DNA of 64,000 nt from Dermatophagoides farinae (taxonomy: Eukaryota; Arthropoda; Arachnida; Sarcoptiformes; Pyroglyphidae). A program made the position numbers and the translations under genes. The notes below the pieces were generated by a model that had not been told where the DNA came from, did no database searches, and was given only the letters and a program-made list of their open reading frames with translations. The DNA lies in contig NW_027461517.1 in NCBI RefSeq assembly GCF_024713945.1, forward strand, positions 310,001-374,000, written 5' to 3'. Below are positions 1-9,287 of the stretch, one piece after another; positions within the stretch are counted from its first letter, which is position 1, and every line of letters starts with the position of its first letter.

Positions 1-1315
1 GTTTGTTGTTTATCTTTTCGAACATCTGGTTTTTTGCAGAACTGAAATTGCGCAGCTTTTTAGGTACAAGAGTCTTGTTTCTGAAACGGTTGACATCGTG
101 GTTATCTGGGTTGTAGGCGGAAAGTGGCTTCGAAGATGGCTGCGAGTGGTTGATGCGCAAGTTGAACGACATGAAGTGGCGCACAATGTCAAAAGAAACC
201 GGGTGTTGTATTTTTTCTTTTTCCCATTCGTATAATTCGTTCAACGAGTACTGTTCAAAAAATTTTAAATCGATTTCGTCGCTTAAAGCCACGTCGATTG
301 GTCCTTTTTGACTGAAAAGTTTTTTGAAATCGATAGATTCTAGCCACGGATGCGATAAGATGTCGTAGATATTGGAAAAACGAGAGTTTTTCTCTGATAT
401 GAGCTGCGCTATTAAATTCTGGACCTCGAAACTGAGCAAGTCAAAACCTTTGAGCTGATTGATTGTGTCCTTGTAGTTTTTTATTTCTGTTTTTATTTGT
501 TCCTTTTCGTCTTCTTCGTCGTTGAAAGGAAGCCATCCCAAAAGTATTTCAAACAAAATTACCCCGAGCGACCAAAAGTCTGCGGTGCGGTTATAAGGTT
601 CTTTTTTTTCAATAAGTTCCAACGCCATGTATTGGATCGTGCCAACTGGAGTGTAAAATTTTTCTGGGTACGAAACCCCGTAACTGTCTTTGGAATAGTT
701 AGGTAAACGACGAGCTAAGCCAAAATCGCCCAGCTTGAGGTGACCTTTCGCAGTAATAAATATGTTCTCTGGTTTCAGATCCAGGTGTGCAAAGCCGATG
801 CAGTCGTGCGTGAAACCCAACGCTAGCACAATTTCAGCAAAAATATACTTCGCTTCTTCTTCGGAGAAATACTTTTTTTTGATTAAGTGTGACATGAGGT
901 CGCCGCCTGGGGCGTATTCCTGCAGGATATAAAAAAACTTGTTTTCATACCATACACATTCACCTTTGATAATAAAGTTGGCTGAATTCATTCTCATGTA
1001 GTTATATATACTCTGAAAAATATTCTTATCGAATTGGGAACCACAAGTTTCTTGGTAGTGTTTGATCATAGACTGGACGAGTCTCACGTAATTGTGCGCG
1101 GAAAAAAGCACTTCAATTTCTGTTATAACTTGTTGTACTGCTCGCGAATTAGTCAGGTCACACAGAGCTATTTGCTTGACCACGAACAGCCGGCCGTCCG
1201 TCAGATTTCTGACCAACCTGACTACGCACGATGAACCCTTCCCTATCAACGCCAGAGTTTCATATGCTCGAATAAATAACGGATAATCTTGTCTATTATG
1301 AATTATCCTTGACAT
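1..1315 (-). CDS. AGC-family serine/threonine protein kinase (NDR/LATS-like), 3' end outside window
   Basis: An open frame on the minus strand starts at ATG 1315 (in-frame stop just upstream) and is still open at base 1, giving at least 438 residues. The kinase domain is complete. It has a Gly-rich loop (GKGSSCVV) near residue 25, VVKQI with the ATP-binding Lys, GGDLMSHL after the hinge, HLDLKPEN in the catalytic loop, DFGLAR, an activation segment with VGTIQYMALE, and DFWSLGVILFE. After the domain comes an AGC-type tail (HPWLESIDFKKL, then FFEQYSL). The insert between DFG and the ALE motif and the GGDLM motif recall NDR/LATS kinases, which control cell polarity and division. Oddities: the HRD Arg is Leu (non-RD kinase) and APE is ALE. 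Kinase fold certain; subfamily inferred. Confidence 0.85.
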   Translation of the reverse strand, partial: MSRIIHNRQDYPLFIRAYETLALIGKGSSCVVRLVRNLTDGRLFVVKQIALCDLTNSRAVQQVITEIEVLFSAHNYVRLVQSMIKHYQETCGSQFDKNIFQSIYNYMRMNSANFIIKGECVWYENKFFYILQEYAPGGDLMSHLIKKKYFSEEEAKYIFAEIVLALGFTHDCIGFAHLDLKPENIFITAKGHLKLGDFGLARRLPNYSKDSYGVSYPEKFYTPVGTIQYMALELIEKKEPYNRTADFWSLGVILFEILLGWLPFNDEEDEKEQIKTEIKNYKDTINQLKGFDLLSFEVQNLIAQLISEKNSRFSNIYDILSHPWLESIDFKKLFSQKGPIDVALSDEIDLKFFEQYSLNELYEWEKEKIQHPVSFDIVRHFMSFNLRINHSQPSSKPLSAYNPDNHDVNRFRNKTLVPKKLRNFSSAKNQMFEKINNK

Positions 1316-1535
1316 TACGCATCATAACTCGATCTCTGAAGGAAAACAAATTAATACATTTTTTCTACATTAAACTAATTTGCTTCAATTTTAGAATTTC
1401 GCGGTGGGAAAAATTCTGACTAAATACCGAACCTGCAACTAATCTGAGCAACGAAGTCGAGTAAGAAATTCAATATTTTGTTGCTGCTTATTAGTTTATT
1501 TAATTTTTAGCGTAAGAAACAAATTCAATTTTTCT

Positions 1536-2978
1536 ATGATTGGGGCCCTAGTAATTTTTTCCAACAAGGGGAAAACGTTATTTCAAAGGCAATACCTACC
1601 AAACCTCAGTTTAAAAGCAATAAAAACTTCTTTTTTGGAAGCTATCAATCTGGCGGAGCTTAATACACGAGATCAACTGCTGACAGAATCTCAAGTGTAT
1701 TCGATTCAAAATGACTCGAAAATTTATAACCGGTTTGCAAATGCGTTTTTAAATGTCAGTTTAGAGCCGTGTACATTACCAGTATTCTCAGTAGATGGAA
1801 TGACTTTTTATTCTGTGAAAAAAGACTTAATTTTGTTAGCTGTTTGCCCGGAAAAAACGTTTGACGATGTCATTGTACTTAGTTTGTTGAACGAGCTGCC
1901 TGAGATATTTGAGCAGTCGTTGGGCGAATTTAGTGAGGAAAATATTAAGAACAATTTTGTACTGCTCTACCAGTTGGTGGAAGAGCTGATCGATGACGGA
2001 ATGATCCAAGTCACGGACAGTGTTGTTTTAAAGAAGTTCATCAATCAATCTAAAGAAACCAGCAACGTTGTCAGCTCCGTTCTCAACACTAGCGTGCCCT
2101 GGCGTACTATAGGAATAGTGCACAGGAAAAATGAATTATTTATTGATGTTATAGAAAAAGTCGATACATTGCTTTCTGCGGACGGATCTGTCATCCAGAT
2201 TCAAGTGGGTGGTTCCATTTTGCTGAAGTCTTACTTAAGCGGGATGCCTGAGTTGCAACTGGTGCTGGCTGTTTCGAAACACGTAACTTCACCAACAATG
2301 ATCAAGTCAAACAGACCTAGCAAAAACACTGAAATGGTTGTGGTGAATGATATTTCAAAGATAAATGTGTTGGAGGACCTGCGGTTTCACCAATGTGTGC
2401 GCTTAAATTACTTTACCACAAAAAAAATAATTTCGTTCATACCGCCCGACGGGGAGTTTGAACTACTCAAATACGAAATCAACAAATGCCACGTCAATTC
2501 GCCATTGTTTTCTGTTGTGATCAACATTCCGGAAAAACATTTAGACCCAGAAGTAGCAAGTTTCAAAATCAATGTTGAAATCAAAGCGTTGTTTTCTTCT
2601 AAAATTCAGGCAAATCACGTGAAGCTCATACTGCCGATTCCAAACAAGCTTAGCAACACCGAAGTGAAATACTCGACCGGAACGTACAAATACTTGCATT
2701 CAAACGACGCGCGTTTGGAATGGACCATTGACTGCATGTATGGCGAGGAAAAATGTAGCTTAATGCTTAGTGCAAACAAAATACAACACGTCAATGGGTC
2801 AATCAATGAAAAGCAATGGTACGATAAGCTCGCCACGCTTGATTTCCAGATCCCTTTCCACACAGCAAGCGGGATTAAAATCAGTTCGCTAAACATATAT
2901 GAAAGCAGCGGATATAACGCTATGCCTTGGATCAGATATTTGACTAAAAACCATAAGTATCAAATCAGACTCGTTTAG
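1536..2978 (+). CDS. AP2M1: AP-2 complex subunit mu (clathrin adaptor medium chain)
   Basis: 480 residues, the normal length for an adaptor medium chain. The N-terminal longin-like part starts MIGALVIFSNKG and contains FSEENIKNNFVLLYQLVEE, close to the AP-2 mu signature. The C-terminal mu-homology domain starts around residue 188 (WRTIGIVHRKNELFIDVIE) and includes KSYLSGMPE, a hallmark of AP mu chains. The protein would bind Tyr-based sorting signals on cargo in clathrin-coated vesicles at the plasma membrane. MIG at the start and NNFVLLYQL favour AP-2 over AP-1 (which normally starts with MSAS). No intron is needed to read the frame. The leader at about 1463-1510 has GTAAG- and TAG-like bits that could be a leader intron, unproven. 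Confidence 0.9.
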   Translation: MIGALVIFSNKGKTLFQRQYLPNLSLKAIKTSFLEAINLAELNTRDQLLTESQVYSIQNDSKIYNRFANAFLNVSLEPCTLPVFSVDGMTFYSVKKDLILLAVCPEKTFDDVIVLSLLNELPEIFEQSLGEFSEENIKNNFVLLYQLVEELIDDGMIQVTDSVVLKKFINQSKETSNVVSSVLNTSVPWRTIGIVHRKNELFIDVIEKVDTLLSADGSVIQIQVGGSILLKSYLSGMPELQLVLAVSKHVTSPTMIKSNRPSKNTEMVVVNDISKINVLEDLRFHQCVRLNYFTTKKIISFIPPDGEFELLKYEINKCHVNSPLFSVVINIPEKHLDPEVASFKINVEIKALFSSKIQANHVKLILPIPNKLSNTEVKYSTGTYKYLHSNDARLEWTIDCMYGEEKCSLMLSANKIQHVNGSINEKQWYDKLATLDFQIPFHTASGIKISSLNIYESSGYNAMPWIRYLTKNHKYQIRLV

Positions 2979-3022
2979 TGTGCAGTCAAAACAACTCTAA
3001 AACATAAACATTCGGTGCAAAG

Positions 3023-3310
3023 TTATTCTGCGCCGTTTTCCAAATCTGAATCGTTGACAGGCTCAACGTTTTTTTGACACAGTATTTCAAACATCTCGTC
3101 AATAAACTGGTTCCTTAATTGTTGAACGGTTTTGTTTAATTTGCAGCTGAAATAAATTAATTGTGAAGGATTCCCCAGATGCGTGGCGTACGTGTCTAAT
3201 TTGATGTTTTTGTACCACGACTCTTTTGTTGTGGCTTCATTCCCCGCGCTTTCGTGTTTTTCATATAGTTGATCTCTGTACGCGTGGACATTCAAAGGAA
3301 TTTGGCTCAT
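3023..3310 (-). CDS. Small protein of unknown function
   Basis: The frame reads 95 residues from ATG 3310 (MSQIPLNVHAYRDQLYEKH) to a stop at 3023. The open frame extends further upstream to 3439, but that part would overlap the divergent gene and looks like chance coding (Phe, Leu and Asn rich), so I chose the inner start. The protein is soluble and mixed-charge, with a helical C-terminal half (TVQQLRNQFIDEMFEIL) and an acidic end. I do not recognise the family. It is head-to-head with the small plus-strand gene at 3438. Confidence 0.55.
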   Translation of the reverse strand: MSQIPLNVHAYRDQLYEKHESAGNEATTKESWYKNIKLDTYATHLGNPSQLIYFSCKLNKTVQQLRNQFIDEMFEILCQKNVEPVNDSDLENGAE

Positions 3311-3437
3311 CATGAAAAATAACGCATTTGATAAATTAATATTGAGAATAACTCTCAATAAATTATATAGAAAAATAAATTTTACATGGCTTTCCTGTTT
3401 CCAGTTTTTGAAGAACTTACTTTTAGATATAATTTTC

Positions 3438-3746
3438 ATGCGTGAAACCTGTCATACAGACACAGGAAAGGTTGATACGAAAAAAAAAAGATTCAGTTTT
3501 AGATTCGTCAAAGCAAAAGAAAGAAAGGGCGACTTTAAATACGATGCTTCTGCCGAAAAATTTTTAGTAAATGAGAAATCGAAAACCGAGCCAGCAATAA
3601 TTGCCCCGGCAAACCCAGAAATTGTGCTTGAAATCAATGAAAAAGAAATAACGAACAATTCTTTCTCAATTGATCTGCAGCGAGAATATGAAGACTGGAA
3701 AAAAAGGCATGAAGCCAGACTACAGTCTGGATTGGTTAAGGAGTAG
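3438..3746 (+). CDS. Small charged protein of unknown function
   Basis: 102 residues from ATG 3438 (MRETCHTDTGKVDTKKKRF). The frame is open back to 3312, but the extra part overlaps the divergent neighbour and is AT-driven sequence. The protein is basic in the first half (KKKRFSFRFVKAKERKGDFKYD) and helical and charged in the last third (LQREYEDWKKRHEARLQSG). I do not recognise it. Its stop at 3746 lies 11 bases inside the end of the convergent RsmE-like gene, so the two coding ends overlap. Confidence 0.5.
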   Translation: MRETCHTDTGKVDTKKKRFSFRFVKAKERKGDFKYDASAEKFLVNEKSKTEPAIIAPANPEIVLEINEKEITNNSFSIDLQREYEDWKKRHEARLQSGLVKE

Positions 3747-4830
3747 CAACGCAATTATCTGGTTTAAAAACTCCACTCGCCCTGTGAAGCATATAAAGGA
3801 CCAAAAATTGGCTTGTAAGCATCAACACTGCTACTTCGCAAGTGTAGATGATGTGCCCCATCGACAACAGTTCAAAACCGTGCTCTGGTTTGTGCGTTGA
3901 TCGTAATTTTTCTATTTCGTGGTTCGTAAACCCAGCTTCCGGCCCAAAAGCTAGAAATACGTTTTTTCCGCAAAATTTATGTTTAGACTGAAGTTGAACA
4001 ATGTCAAGCGGTTCTAAGTCATCGAGGCTGTATGGGTGTGCGACAACAAGAAGACCGTTGAATGAAACAGTTTTTATAAGTTCGTCAAGCGACGAAAACA
4101 AACTTATTGTAGGTGTATAAGTTCTACAAGCCTGCTGCATTGCTTCAAACAAGTATTTTTCGAGCGCTTCTGGTGCTAGCTTGGACGATTTCAGATAGTC
4201 GACCTCGCTTTTGGTGCTGATGTAAAATAACACTTCAGAAACATCTAGCGTGCCTAGTGTTTTTACCATCCTGACAAATACGTTGGGTCGAGGAATGGCT
4301 AAAATGAGTTTGGCTGGTGTTACTTTCGCAGGTTCTGCAGAGTAACAAGACGGCATCGTTTTGCATAGCTTTTTAATAAGTACCGAGTCGTCAGAACAAA
4401 AAACGTTATCTAGATCGGCTGTTATTTCCAGTTTTTCGTAAGGATTGCTTAACCAATGGTTAAGCTCGCGCTCAGAGAGAGCAGGAAATTTTAATATCGA
4501 ATTGTTAGCAGTTAAAGCTGGTTTTTCACTCATGATTGATCGCTTAAACTCTACTTCAGCCGATTTTTGCGTTATAATACCCCAAATGTTTCGTGCGTTT
4601 CGGAAATACAACGGTAGCAGTTGAATTTCGTAAATCAAGCCGGCTTTGATGTTTACATCTTTCAAAATTCGCAGCTGTCCAAGTCCAATTTGTCCGTTAA
4701 TTACTCCAACTTTGACGATATCTTTATCTTCAAGTCTTAACACCTCGTAAATGTGTTTTTGTTGTTCTTTGTTAGGTATAAAAACACCTTCGCTAGATAA
4801 ATCCACTTGTTTTACTAACAAAATGTTCAT
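3736..4830 (-). CDS. RsmE-family 16S-type rRNA (uracil-N3)-methyltransferase
   Basis: 364 residues, longer than the roughly 245 of bacterial RsmE. The N-terminal PUA-like part has KHIYEVLRLEDKDIVKVG, matching the HL-x2-VLR-L-x-Gly/Asp pattern. The C-terminal SPOUT knot has FGPEAGFTNHEIEKL and LLSMGHIIYTCEVAVLML, corresponding to the family motifs GPEGGF-x2-E and LG-x-RILR-x-ETA. RsmE methylates N3 of a uracil in the small-subunit rRNA of bacterial-type ribosomes, using SAM. A nuclear copy in an alveolate would be expected to act on mitochondrial or plastid ribosomes, but no clear targeting peptide is visible. The central insert (about residues 110-170) and the GPEGG to GPEAG change are divergent. 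Family assignment is good; substrate is inferred. Confidence 0.8.
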   Translation of the reverse strand: MNILLVKQVDLSSEGVFIPNKEQQKHIYEVLRLEDKDIVKVGVINGQIGLGQLRILKDVNIKAGLIYEIQLLPLYFRNARNIWGIITQKSAEVEFKRSIMSEKPALTANNSILKFPALSERELNHWLSNPYEKLEITADLDNVFCSDDSVLIKKLCKTMPSCYSAEPAKVTPAKLILAIPRPNVFVRMVKTLGTLDVSEVLFYISTKSEVDYLKSSKLAPEALEKYLFEAMQQACRTYTPTISLFSSLDELIKTVSFNGLLVVAHPYSLDDLEPLDIVQLQSKHKFCGKNVFLAFGPEAGFTNHEIEKLRSTHKPEHGFELLSMGHIIYTCEVAVLMLTSQFLVLYMLHRASGVFKPDNCVATP

Positions 4831-4962
4831 TTATTGACGCGTGTGGATTTTGTTATATCTTGAGGCGATGTTTAAAGAAACAATAAATTACTAATTTACC
4901 CGCCAAAATTCATATTAATTCATCAAAAAATATTATGGCTAGAATAATTTTGTAGCAGATTG

Positions 4963-7107
4963 TCAAAACTGGATGTGAAAACTAGAATTCAGCCTAAACG
5001 AAACTCTCTGAACTACTTTTTTGAGGCACATTAACTTCAGTTTGCAATTTTGTATTTGAATTTCGTCTCGGGTATTTTCCTCTTTTTTTTCTTGCTGACA
5101 AAATCTGTCAATAAAATCGGCTAAAGCAGCTCTGTAAGAACCAATAGTTGGATAAAAATATAGTATTATTTTATATTTGTCGTAGGATTCCTTGGTGTTA
5201 AATGTTAGAGCGTATGGCAGTCGCGAATTACGTTTTAGTTTATCTGCAAAAAGTAAAGCACTTTCTCTTTTTTTTGTTGGCAGTTTGTCAAAACAAATAT
5301 TGTATTCACCTAGCTGTCGAGACGCAAACATAAAAAGTAACACAAAAAACTCGCCAGTTTCTGGATCGTCAATCATGTCGACTATTTCATTCCATACAAA
5401 TTTACAATCTTTGATTTTTGTTGAAAGAAGAAATGAGATTATCTCCATTAGTAAAATATTTGTTCTCGAGCCTAAATTACGCTTTAATTTATTGAGAAAT
5501 AATTTTACCAACTTTTGGTTCTGTTCAGTGGTGTATTTTTTAGCAATATTCACAAGATTAGTGTGATTGAGATCAATAAAGCGAACTAGAGCCTCATTCT
5601 TGGCTAATCGAATTGACTGCAGTACTAATAGCAAATTATCGTTAGTAGCAACGATAGTCTCTGCAAACTGGTTTATCAAAGAAGGAGTCAATTTTCCAGC
5701 ATTAGAAAAATAGTTAAACAAAAGATTTGCATCGTAGCAACAAAGAATTACACGTACTTGTGGTTGTATGTTAAATCGCTCTAATAATTCAATTAAAAAT
5801 GCAAACTGCTCAACGTAGTTTGCAAAAAACGGAAGTAATGTTTCTCTAGAATCTGCAATTGTGATCTGGTCAATTATATATAAAACAAAATGCAAGAATG
5901 ATTCCGATATATCTGAAAGCTTTATTCTGCTTTCTAAAATTTTTACACTCTCGATAAACAGTAACGGATTAGAAATATTTTCGAACATATTTGAAACATA
6001 TAGCTGTTCAAATACTTCGATTGGTAAAGATTTTAGAATAGAGTTGAAAGAATCTACATGTGAACGCTCGTTCAGAATAGTAACTAGATCGGGTAACCAA
6101 TTTGAATTTAGGCTATCTCTGTGACGGTCACAAGAAATAAAAATAAAGAAATGCAGAGCCGCTTCAAACACAATATCAGCGTATTCTATAAATTGAAAAA
6201 AAAGACCGGGCTGTATATTGACTTGGTCGTATTGACTAATAATTAACTCAAACGCCAAAATTCGGGGTAATTCGTCTCTGAAATTCTGATTCATACGCTG
6301 TTTGTCAGCATTTATACAATGATAAATCTGTGTTATCACGTGGTTTGCATTACTTAGCATAACTAAGCGTGTGAAAATTGCATATTTGCTTAACTGCATT
6401 GAGTATGATGAAAAACACCAGTTTATCAAAGCAGAAAACTTGTTTGTCGACGGAAAAGATAAATTGAAAGATTCGACAAATAAATCGTTCAAATCTAACA
6501 ATAATTGCCAACCATTAGGACACAAAACCAAAAACCTGTTTCGATGAAAACGCAAACAAGACATTGGCTCTTCCACTAATTTAGTTTCATATGAACTGCA
6601 TATGATTTCTTGGTCTTTTACCGTAAAAATATGTATAAGACTAGTTGCCGATGTAAACACACAGAAGCTTGTATAATAAAATTCAGTCCAGCAATATAGC
6701 CACTGAGAATCCAAATCTAGATGCTGTACATCGATCTTGATTGTTGCTGCGCTATCTGTAATAAAACAGAGAATATATTTAAATTTTGAGAGTAATACTC
6801 CGGCAGACGAACTTGGCGAGTGGAGAGCGACCCATTCTGACTGAGAATTAATAGTTTTAGACGCAGAAAAAACTTTAGAAAGTTTTTTGGTAGCTGAGCA
6901 GTAGGCATATAGGTCTGAATTTGGAAGAAAATTCAGCGCTGAAAAGTAATTCAGATCTAAATTAGCTAGCACATTAAAAAAGACGCTGTTTTGCGGAAAT
7001 GATAAAACAGACCCTGTGATATGCAGTTGAAGTTCTTCAGATTGTAGGTTGCTTAAAATCTTGCATGTGGGATCAAAATACAGTAAGTTCGTAAACCTAG
7101 AAAGCAT
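4963..7107 (-). CDS. Large protein of unknown function, possible beta-propeller plus alpha-solenoid
   Basis: 714 residues starting MLSRFTNLLYFDPTCKIL. The first 200 or so residues are rich in beta-type hydrophobic stretches with aromatic residues (for example WLYCWTEFYYTSFCVFTS), with no canonical WD motif. From about residue 230 on it is mainly alpha-helical and Leu-rich, like the helical-repeat arms of vesicle-coat, Vps-C or nucleoporin scaffold proteins. I see no RING or zinc motif at the C-terminus, which would argue for Vps18/Vps41-type proteins. The overall architecture is only suggested by composition. No homolog recognised. The gene stands alone in a 130-bp gap behind the RsmE-like gene. 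Confidence 0.7.
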   Translation of the reverse strand: MLSRFTNLLYFDPTCKILSNLQSEELQLHITGSVLSFPQNSVFFNVLANLDLNYFSALNFLPNSDLYAYCSATKKLSKVFSASKTINSQSEWVALHSPSSSAGVLLSKFKYILCFITDSAATIKIDVQHLDLDSQWLYCWTEFYYTSFCVFTSATSLIHIFTVKDQEIICSSYETKLVEEPMSCLRFHRNRFLVLCPNGWQLLLDLNDLFVESFNLSFPSTNKFSALINWCFSSYSMQLSKYAIFTRLVMLSNANHVITQIYHCINADKQRMNQNFRDELPRILAFELIISQYDQVNIQPGLFFQFIEYADIVFEAALHFFIFISCDRHRDSLNSNWLPDLVTILNERSHVDSFNSILKSLPIEVFEQLYVSNMFENISNPLLFIESVKILESRIKLSDISESFLHFVLYIIDQITIADSRETLLPFFANYVEQFAFLIELLERFNIQPQVRVILCCYDANLLFNYFSNAGKLTPSLINQFAETIVATNDNLLLVLQSIRLAKNEALVRFIDLNHTNLVNIAKKYTTEQNQKLVKLFLNKLKRNLGSRTNILLMEIISFLLSTKIKDCKFVWNEIVDMIDDPETGEFFVLLFMFASRQLGEYNICFDKLPTKKRESALLFADKLKRNSRLPYALTFNTKESYDKYKIILYFYPTIGSYRAALADFIDRFCQQEKKEENTRDEIQIQNCKLKLMCLKKVVQRVSFRLNSSFHIQF

Positions 7108-7281
7108 TTAAACACACAGATAAGATTTTGATCTGTACTTGTTAACATTCAAAATCGATTTGACCTTAAAAATAAGGAGCATCGAGCAATTTTCACTCAG
7201 TTTGATAGATTATTCTGACTTTAAACAATTCAAATACGATTTTTGCGTTTAAACGTATATTTAATTATCTTTAATTCAAGT

Positions 7282-7764
7282 CTAATTAGATTCGTGAAAC
7301 TCCAATAAAATTGAATTTAGTATTATTTTAATTTTTTCAATTATTTCGGATTCGAGATTAATATACGGACTGGTTTCTAACTCTTTAATCTGATTGTCAA
7401 TAGCCACGTGCAGTAAAGAGATCAACTCTGAGGTTTCCAGATTGGTTAGATTGTTGTAGGACGGTTTACCTTCGTTAGGACGAAGGTCGTTCACTTTTCC
7501 GTCACAGTCCACAAATACACCTGGATAGTTTATAAGTTCATAACACTTGAGGCGGCCATCGTCGTCGTACTTAGGAAGAGAAGTCCAGCTGGTTTCATCA
7601 CACAAATACAGATTTTCCTTCTCCAGTGCTTCTGTGTAATCGTAGTCAATTGGCGGCCATTCCGGGAGAACATACCACCATCGACACAAAATTAAACAAA
7701 CAAGTCTGTGTCTGTAAAAATCAGTTGCTTTTTTTTGGTTATCGGCTATCTGTGCAGTCGCCAT
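7282..7764 (-). CDS. Small Trp/Tyr-rich protein, conserved-looking, function unknown
   Basis: 160 residues from ATG 7764. A compact N-terminal half carries CRWWYVLPEWPPIDYDY, CDETSWTSLPKYDDDG and INYPGVFVDCDGKVNDLRP. The dense aromatic, Pro and Gly motifs look like those of a conserved globular protein rather than chance coding. The last 60 residues are helical (LETSELISLLHVAIDNQIKEL). No signal peptide or membrane segment. I cannot name the family. It is divergent from RPB3, with about 170 bp between the two starts, and could share a promoter region with it. Confidence 0.65.
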   Translation of the reverse strand: MATAQIADNQKKATDFYRHRLVCLILCRWWYVLPEWPPIDYDYTEALEKENLYLCDETSWTSLPKYDDDGRLKCYELINYPGVFVDCDGKVNDLRPNEGKPSYNNLTNLETSELISLLHVAIDNQIKELETSPYINLESEIIEKIKIILNSILLEFHESN

Positions 7765-7934
7765 AAAAGAACGTTGAAAACATTTTTTTTTATGCAGTAT
7801 ATAGTAATTGTGAATTATTTTTTTTTGAAGAGTTAACTTCCGTTGGTTGCTTAATAAGAGATTACCACCGTTGTCAAAGTTTTAACGAAGAGCAATTTTA
7901 ACTGTATCTTAAGTTAGTTTCAAAAGATTAGTGG

Positions 7935-8978
7935 ATGTACACAGCCGACCAGCAGATTCAGGCGAGGTACGTTCAGTATCCGAAAATTGAAGTTGTTGAG
8001 CTCTCGCAAAACTTTCTTTCATTTTATCTTCGAGACTGTGATGTGTCTATTGCAAATGCATTGCGCCGTGTAATGATTGGAGAGGTTCCCACTTTGGCTA
8101 TCGATATTGTTACAATTTCGGAAAACACAACGTGCTTGCAAGATGAGATTATCACTCACCGGCTTGGACTTATTCCCATAGATAGCACAAACTGTGAAAA
8201 TTTCAAGTACAAGCATTTATGTACTTGTGTAGACAGTTGTGCGGAGTGTCAGGCGCGTTACTCAATCGATATGACTGTCACTGGAAACAGCGTTTACAAT
8301 CTGACGCATTACGACATTAGTCCTATTGGAAACGCGCCCCCAATTCGTATTTTTCACGACGGCACTTTCCAAAACTTGATAAATCGTCAGTGCAAAACCG
8401 AACCTGGTATACTCATTGCTAAGTTGTCTCCAGGAAGTTCTTTCAAAGCAGAGCTTCAAGCAATTAAAGGAATAGGAAGTATACACACCAAATGGAGTCC
8501 TGTAGGAACAGCTACTTTTCAGAACGTGGCTGAAATAACTATAAATAAAGATATGCAACGAAGCATTCCGAACAACCTCAAAATCGAGCTTTACAATAAA
8601 TCTCCACGGGGGCTATTTTCTTTAATAGTAAATATTAGTAAAAAAATAGCAGGTATTGACGAACTTAGCCGAGATAATGAAAAGTTATACGATCTCGACC
8701 TAGTCTTGAACGACCCACTTTGTTACAATTTTGACGACGATATTAAGCAATTTTTAAAAAAGCACAAAATCACTGATTTCATCAAAATCGTTAAAAAAGA
8801 TAATGAGTTCTTTTTCACCGTAGAATGCGTTGGACAATTAAAAGCTATCGAAGTGCTCAAACAGTCAATAGACACAATCAGACGAAAGATATCCGAAACA
8901 TACGAATCGTTTCTCGATAACTCTGCTACAATTACTACACTTAATATTACCAAACAAACTTCGCTTAAACTTGACTAG
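7935..8978 (+). CDS. POLR2C: DNA-directed RNA polymerase II subunit RPB3
   Basis: 347 residues. The alpha-like dimerisation domain is clear at the N-terminus: FYLRDCDVSIANALRRVMIG, EVPTLAIDIVTI, then DEIITHRLGLIPI. The zinc-binding segment CTCVDSCAECQARYSID follows near residue 95, as in RPB3 and not in AC40 (which has an altered loop). The C-terminal domain closes with a helix (VEVLKQSIDTIRR-like) that pairs with RPB11. RPB3 nucleates assembly of the RPB2-RPB3-RPB10-RPB11-RPB12 subcomplex in the nucleus. Length slightly above the 275-318 typical of fungi and animals, mainly through a longer C-terminal region. Single exon. Confidence 0.93.
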   Translation: MYTADQQIQARYVQYPKIEVVELSQNFLSFYLRDCDVSIANALRRVMIGEVPTLAIDIVTISENTTCLQDEIITHRLGLIPIDSTNCENFKYKHLCTCVDSCAECQARYSIDMTVTGNSVYNLTHYDISPIGNAPPIRIFHDGTFQNLINRQCKTEPGILIAKLSPGSSFKAELQAIKGIGSIHTKWSPVGTATFQNVAEITINKDMQRSIPNNLKIELYNKSPRGLFSLIVNISKKIAGIDELSRDNEKLYDLDLVLNDPLCYNFDDDIKQFLKKHKITDFIKIVKKDNEFFFTVECVGQLKAIEVLKQSIDTIRRKISETYESFLDNSATITTLNITKQTSLKLD

Positions 8979-9287
8979 TTGTTGCTTTTTTGAAAAATAT
9001 TTTGTTTTATTTGTGGAATATCAAAGTTACTATTAGTTTTTCTAAATGAATATTAAAACGTTTTTCGCTTAAAAATAAAAGATGCAAAATGAAATATCAG
9101 AAAACTAATTAGATTACTGGTGAATTTAAATGATTTGGTTTAGCAATATATAAAATCCAACTTTATATAGATTTGACAGAAGTAAAAGTACGCTTTATTT
9201 CTCTGTTTTTTGATTTAATATCTTCAAACAATATTGCTGTGTTACAAACGCATATCTTTGATGCGTCGATTTTTTAGATCAAGTCTG
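8979..9287. other. Intergenic gap between convergent ends of RPB3 and a small gene
   Basis: 309 bp of very AT-rich sequence with poly-T and poly-A runs, consistent with two 3' untranslated regions. I see no convincing open frame, RNA gene or repeat. Confidence 0.6.

Noticed and set aside
3312-3437. Upstream extension of the small plus-strand gene to ATG 3312
   Set aside because: It overlaps the start of the divergent minus-strand gene, and the extra residues look like chance coding of AT-rich DNA.
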